DNA of 34,570 bases from an uncultured Lachnospiraceae bacterium (GTDB lineage Bacteria > Bacillota > Clostridia > Lachnospirales > Lachnospiraceae): NCBI GenBank assembly GCA_937891165.1, contig CALAEX010000190.1, forward strand, positions 1 through 34,570, in the 5' to 3' direction. Positions 31,296-34,570 of the stretch are shown in pieces. The translations under genes were made by a program, and so were the position numbers. Below the pieces are notes generated by a model. That model made no database searches and had not been told where the DNA came from. It saw only the letters and a list, made by a program, of their open reading frames with translations. Position 1 is the first letter of the stretch; each line of letters starts with the position of its first letter.

Positions 31296-32315
31296 ATGAA
31301 AACATATTATACATTAACAAGAGATACAGTTAGAGAATTAAATTTAGAAGGTGATGTAGTTTTTGAGATAGCAAAGAAAATAGATAATTATTTAAAATTA
31401 AAGATATTTTCAAAGTCAGAGACAATAGAAGACTTATTAGTAATAAAAGAAAACAATGTAACAAGAATAATAACTGATAAGGATAGTTACAGATTTCCAG
31501 ATGATGCACGTTTGATATTTTATAATTGCAAGGCAACCTCTTTAGATTTAAAAGAGTTTGAAACAGATAATGTGACTTCTATGAGTGGTATGTTCTCGGG
31601 TTGTAGAGCGAAGCAAATCAATCTCAGTAGTTTCAGAACTGATAATGTAGAAGATTTTAGTCAGATGTTTTATGCATCAGAGGTAGAGAGCTTGGATTTA
31701 AGTAAGTTCAAGACAGCTAACGCTAAGGATATGAGTGGCATGTTTGGAAGGTTGAAGGTGGATAATTTAGACTTATCGTCTTTCAACACATCCAAGGTTC
31801 TTTCAATGTCATGTATGTTTCAGGAGGCAAGAATAAGTAGCCTAGATTTATCATCTTTCGATACATCCAATGTAGAGAGTATGAGTGGTATGTTTAGGTG
31901 TTGCAGAACATCTTCTCTGGACATTAGTAAGTTCAAAACAAGCAAGGTAAAAGATATGGGTGCTATGTTCTTGGAGGTAGAACTCCAATCATTGGATTTA
32001 GGCTCATTTGATACTTCAAATGTAGAAGATATGAGCGAGATGTTCAGCCATTGTAAAATACCATCTCTAAATATTAGTAGCTTCAAAACAAGCAAAGTAA
32101 CGAATATGAGTTATATGTTTATTAGATTTGAGACAGATACTCTTGATTTAAGTATGTTTGACATATCAAACGTCAAAAATATGATGGGTATGTTTTATGG
32201 TTGTAAGATAACAACTTTAAATCTGAGTAGCTTCAAAGCAGATAAAATAACTGACGTTAAGTCGATGTTCCAACGGAGTCAGATAGGTTCGCTGGATTTT
32301 ATATTGGCTAGCTAA
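31296..32315 (+). CDS. BspA-like (DUF285) leucine-rich repeat protein without signal peptide
   Basis: 339 aa; AGGTAGGT before ATG. After an N-terminal segment of about 75 residues come ten repeats of the form L-D-L-S-S-F-x-T-S-x-V-x-x-M-S-x-M-F, the DUF285/BspA-like LRR found in surface and phase-variable proteins of gut bacteria and mycoplasmas. The spacing from each MF to the next LDL is seven residues, one shorter than the form I remember. No signal peptide, membrane helix or anchor is visible, so the protein looks cytoplasmic, unlike most relatives. Role unknown. Confidence 0.85.
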   Translation: MKTYYTLTRDTVRELNLEGDVVFEIAKKIDNYLKLKIFSKSETIEDLLVIKENNVTRIITDKDSYRFPDDARLIFYNCKATSLDLKEFETDNVTSMSGMFSGCRAKQINLSSFRTDNVEDFSQMFYASEVESLDLSKFKTANAKDMSGMFGRLKVDNLDLSSFNTSKVLSMSCMFQEARISSLDLSSFDTSNVESMSGMFRCCRTSSLDISKFKTSKVKDMGAMFLEVELQSLDLGSFDTSNVEDMSEMFSHCKIPSLNISSFKTSKVTNMSYMFIRFETDTLDLSMFDISNVKNMMGMFYGCKITTLNLSSFKADKITDVKSMFQRSQIGSLDFILAS

Positions 32316-32371
32316 GGTTCTTAGAGAGTATGAGGAAATATGGTAGATTTCAAAAATTTTAATAACTTGGT

Positions 32372-32411
32372 ATTATGGGCTTCGTCCATATCTTGGGGGT
32401 ACTTCATCCGC
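32372..32411 (+). repeat. Hairpin plus GGGGTACTTCATCC element, copy 3
   Basis: TATGGGCTTCGTCCATA hairpin, then TTGGGGGTACTTCATCCGCC. Same order and near-identical core as the copies at 4649 and 5201, about 27 kb away. Confidence 0.65.
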
Positions 32412-32589
32412 CGTTCCCGGCAGACTTTGCATCGCAACGACTGGCAAGAGAGGGCGTTCCGCTCCTCATACCGCCAACCCATAAATATTTTGCCGAATTT
32501 GTATCGAGATCCGACGAAGTTAACATTTGCAACGAGTGGGCAGTTCCGGCAACAAGAACGTTAGCTTGCCTTGGCAATATCTAAGAATA

Positions 32590-32802
32590 TTACTGGAAGG
32601 CTTTGAAAAAGCCATAATAACAATACAGCACATCTTTCGCCCAATAATCATTAGTAATTAACAATTTTCTAAAGTCAGGTTTAAAATGTTCTTTCTGGAG
32701 TAGTCCTAGTCTAAAGCCGATAATTTTCGGCGATTCTAAGAATCTAATAAGAGCCCGTCCAATGTTCCATTTATCTATGCGATACAATCCATTTAGAAGC
32801 AT
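32590..32802 (-). CDS. Doubtful 70-aa minus-strand gene or remnant
   Basis: The open frame has protein-like composition (R-A-L-I-R-F-L-E-S-P-K-I-I-G-F-R-L-G-L), but no ribosome site precedes its ATG and it opposes all neighbours. It may be a decayed gene fragment or chance. No family recognised. Confidence 0.2.
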   Translation of the reverse strand: MLLNGLYRIDKWNIGRALIRFLESPKIIGFRLGLLQKEHFKPDFRKLLITNDYWAKDVLYCYYGFFKAFQ

Positions 32803-33131
32803 GATAAAATTTCAAAACTTTGAGCTTAATTCGCTACTGTTTATTTGATGGGGTGAGGCTGATAAAACTGTATTTTTCACGGAGTAGTTGGTAAAAAGGT
32901 CTTTAACTATTTAATAAAGGCTGAAAAAGAGCTGATTGGTATTTGAAAATTCTGTATTTAAAGGTGAAAGGGGTATCAAGATAAGTCGCAAGAGACTATG
33001 TTTAATAGCTCTAGGTAAAATAGTATTTTAAGTTCTCAAAGTAAAGAAGGGTAGAGTAATAAGTCACGTTCATTGACGCTTGAAATAGCTAGATGTAAAA
33101 TGAAAAATAAGGATTTTGAGGGGGAAGAGTA

Positions 33132-33899
33132 ATGATAATTTCTTTTATATTCTTTTATGCAATAGGTGCATTGATTTTTTATTGTCATACGTCTCTTATA
33201 GCACGTGAATGTATAAAACCTATTTCTTCACAAATGCATTTGAAAGATGAGGAAGTAGAACAACTTTATCTTAGTTATTATGCAAGAATATTATTTCAGA
33301 CTGTGATGATGGTAGTTTTTCCTTTATCTTTTGGTGGTTATCTTAAAGTTATTGAGAGATTTAGTAACGCATTATTAATTTCATCAGGATTATTTACAGT
33401 TATTTGGTTGCTGATTACAGGAATATTTATAAAGCTATTTTATAATATAATGACTCGCATTACATATAAAAAAATTGAATTAGATTGTAATAAGTATTTT
33501 CAAAATAAAGAGTTTCTTTGGATAATGTGCCCCATACTGTATGGAATTTTATTTAGTATTTATACTGATAAAGTTTTTTTGGTAATACTTGCGATTGTTT
33601 TGGGAAAGTATATCTGGATGGATTCAGCACAATTGATTTCTGTGGCAGATATGAAAAGAAAAGGAATAGAATTATTTAATAAAATAAAAATAGACCTTTT
33701 ATTATTAGCTTGTCAGGCATTTGTAATGGGATATTTGTTACTACGTTGGTATCCTATAAAAGATGATTGGATAAATGCAGAGTACATATTTAATATATTA
33801 TTTGTATTAGCATTATTTCTAATGCCGATAATAGATTTGTTTATATATAGCTCAATGAGGGCATATGCGGGTTCAATTATAGAGAAACGTAAAATTTAA
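33132..33899 (+). CDS. Polytopic membrane protein, unknown
   Basis: 255 aa; GAGGGGGAAGAG before ATG. About six membrane segments: near 1-20, 52-70, 82-106, 130-150, 185-205 and 220-245. A short charged loop after the first helix holds E-C-I-K-P and H-L-K-D-E-E-V. AT-rich like the 1-3915 genes, but its leader belongs to the shared family. Monocistronic between a long leader and a strong terminator. No family recognised. Confidence 0.75.
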   Translation: MIISFIFFYAIGALIFYCHTSLIARECIKPISSQMHLKDEEVEQLYLSYYARILFQTVMMVVFPLSFGGYLKVIERFSNALLISSGLFTVIWLLITGIFIKLFYNIMTRITYKKIELDCNKYFQNKEFLWIMCPILYGILFSIYTDKVFLVILAIVLGKYIWMDSAQLISVADMKRKGIELFNKIKIDLLLLACQAFVMGYLLLRWYPIKDDWINAEYIFNILFVLALFLMPIIDLFIYSSMRAYAGSIIEKRKI

Positions 33900-33904
33900 T
33901 TTTA

Positions 33905-33954
33905 TCAAAGTGAGAAGTATATTTAGTTTAAATTAGGTAGACTTCTCACTTTGA
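33905..33954 (+). terminator. Terminator of the 33132 gene
   Basis: TCAAAGTGAGAAGT pairs perfectly with ACTTCTCACTTTGA (14 bp) around a 22-nt loop, five bases after the stop. Confidence 0.8.
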
Positions 33955-34060
33955 GTATTTTATGGTGTTAGGGGGAGTTTCTTTGGGCTTTTAGAAACCC
34001 TTAAAACCTCTCCCAGTGAATAAATGGTACAAGATGCATTTTACAGGCCACTCTGAGTTA

Positions 34061-34290
34061 CAGTTTCCCTAAACCTAACAAATTTAGTCATTTTCTGTAG
34101 GTTTGACAAAAGCTCCTAATAGAACCTCTAACCACATTAGATACCCTCAAAATAGCCCTAAGTAGTCAAATCATAAGATTGCTTTTAACTATTGTAGAAA
34201 CCTTAAAGAAGAGCTTCATAAAGAGGAAAAATTATAAGTCAAAATGTAAAAACGTTAGGTTAATTAAAAACTATATATTTGGAATGGGGG
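34061..34290 (+). repeat. Dispersed intergenic element, copy C
   Basis: Anchors in order: TTTCCCTAAACCTAAC (34064); TTTTCTGTAGGTTT; CCTCTAACCACATTAGATACC; CTCAAAATAGCC; AATCATAAGATTGCTTTTAA; AAAGAAGAGCTTCATAAAG; AAAAACGTTAGGTTAATT. Closest to copy B. It begins the leader of the gene at 34539; the rest of that leader has GGGGGTAG (34441) and an AGCGTCA/TGACGCT hairpin (about 34465-34483). Confidence 0.7.
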
Positions 34291-34538
34291 TTTGGAGAAA
34301 TGGTATCATTTTTCTCGGAGCTGTGGTGGAAAAGGTATTTTAATATGTAAGAGGGTGTTGGAAAAAGCGAAGTGAAGAGTAAAATGGGTTTTCAAAATAA
34401 ATCGCAAGAAAGTACTCTGGGAAGAAGAGTATTTTATTATGGGGGTAGTACAGGAGCGTCATTTATTGACGCTAGGAAATCTAAGGTATAGAATAATTTC
34501 TAAGAAACAGGAAATTTGAAGTTTCTGGAGGAATATAT

Positions 34539-34570
34539 ATGGTCGGAAAAATGACGAAAAATGAAAAAAT
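34539..34570 (+). CDS. Start of a gene cut by the window end
   Basis: ATG after TCTGGAGGAATATAT, then ten open codons (V-G-K-M-T-K-N-E-K ...). The ribosome site and the long shared leader support a real gene; the product cannot be judged. Confidence 0.6.
   Translation, partial: MVGKMTKNEK

Larger units (their letters stand above)
32316..33131. other. 800-bp region with GC-rich islet and leader of the 33132 gene
   Basis: 32372-32411 is the third hairpin plus GGGGTACTTCATCC element (TGGGCTTCGTCCA). 32395-32580 is a GC-rich non-coding islet. A doubtful minus-strand frame lies at 32590-32802. From about 32820 the sequence resembles the 34061-34538 leader: TCGCAAGAGA (32986), TAGTATTTTAAG and TTCATTGACGCT (about 33068) have counterparts near 34408, 34426 and 34475. 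GGGGTATC lies at 32970. Confidence 0.5.

Noticed and set aside
32340..32584. Two overlapping plus-strand frames (32340-32564 and 32375-32584)
   Set aside because: No ribosome sites; biased composition comes from the GC-rich islet and the hairpin element.
1..34570. GGGGTATC as merely a ribosome binding site
   Set aside because: It overlaps ribosome sites in a few cases (16303, 27664, 28911), but most copies lie inside genes or at terminators, far from starts.
1..34570. tRNA, rRNA, CRISPR arrays, integrase or transposase genes
   Set aside because: Looked for by eye on both strands; none found. The regular repeats at 16856-17003 are only two copies with no spacer pattern.

Overview
The window looks like accessory DNA from a low-GC Gram-positive host, probably a Lachnospiraceae-type clostridium. 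The evidence is strong GGAGG ribosome sites with ATG/GTG/TTG starts, Gram-positive style signal peptides, a Firmicutes-type LexA box, and gut-clostridial families (DUF3990, DUF3846, DUF4314, BspA-like DUF285 repeats, HD-GYP). No rRNA, tRNA, CRISPR, replication, conjugation or virion genes were recognised. A large plasmid, integrative element or big prophage are all possible; the taxon and element type are inferences.

Layout. (1) 1-3915: very AT-rich segment with a 5'-truncated NACHT NTPase carrying four C-terminal membrane helices, a structured RNA with a possible terminator/antiterminator switch, and a membrane protein. It contains no GGGGTA motif and ends in a short direct repeat beside a C9 tract, so it may be inserted cargo. 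(2) 3940-10422: small unknown genes, one under a textbook LexA-box promoter, and a large divergent D12-like adenine methyltransferase, separated by long non-coding leaders. (3) 11140-14707: a minus-strand operon encoding a membrane-anchored acidic tether, a putative ADP-ribosyltransferase toxin trio (DUF3791-like, DUF3990, small partner) and a secreted protein. (4) 15234-20121: HD-GYP phosphodiesterase, small proteins, an 84-bp repeat array, a triple-HTH protein and three tandem degenerate P-loop-like paralogues. (5) 20397-25828: HNH endonuclease, a 59-aa HTH protein, then a second copy of the tether plus secreted-protein module with a full-length 998-aa secreted protein and a small exported protein. 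(6) 26128-33954: a second HNH protein, unknown proteins, two related coiled-coil/membrane proteins, DUF3846, DUF4314, a BspA-like repeat protein and a membrane protein. (7) 34061-34570: another long leader and the start of a gene cut by the window edge.

Two features run through everything after about 3.9 kb. One is a short motif, GGGGTATC or a close variant. It recurs between and inside genes, is read in all three codon phases, and switches strand with gene direction. The other is a family of roughly 215-230 bp non-coding elements placed in the leaders of several transcription units. Together with the duplicated tether/secreted-protein module these are the best candidates for undescribed biology. 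All counts and alignments were made by eye.
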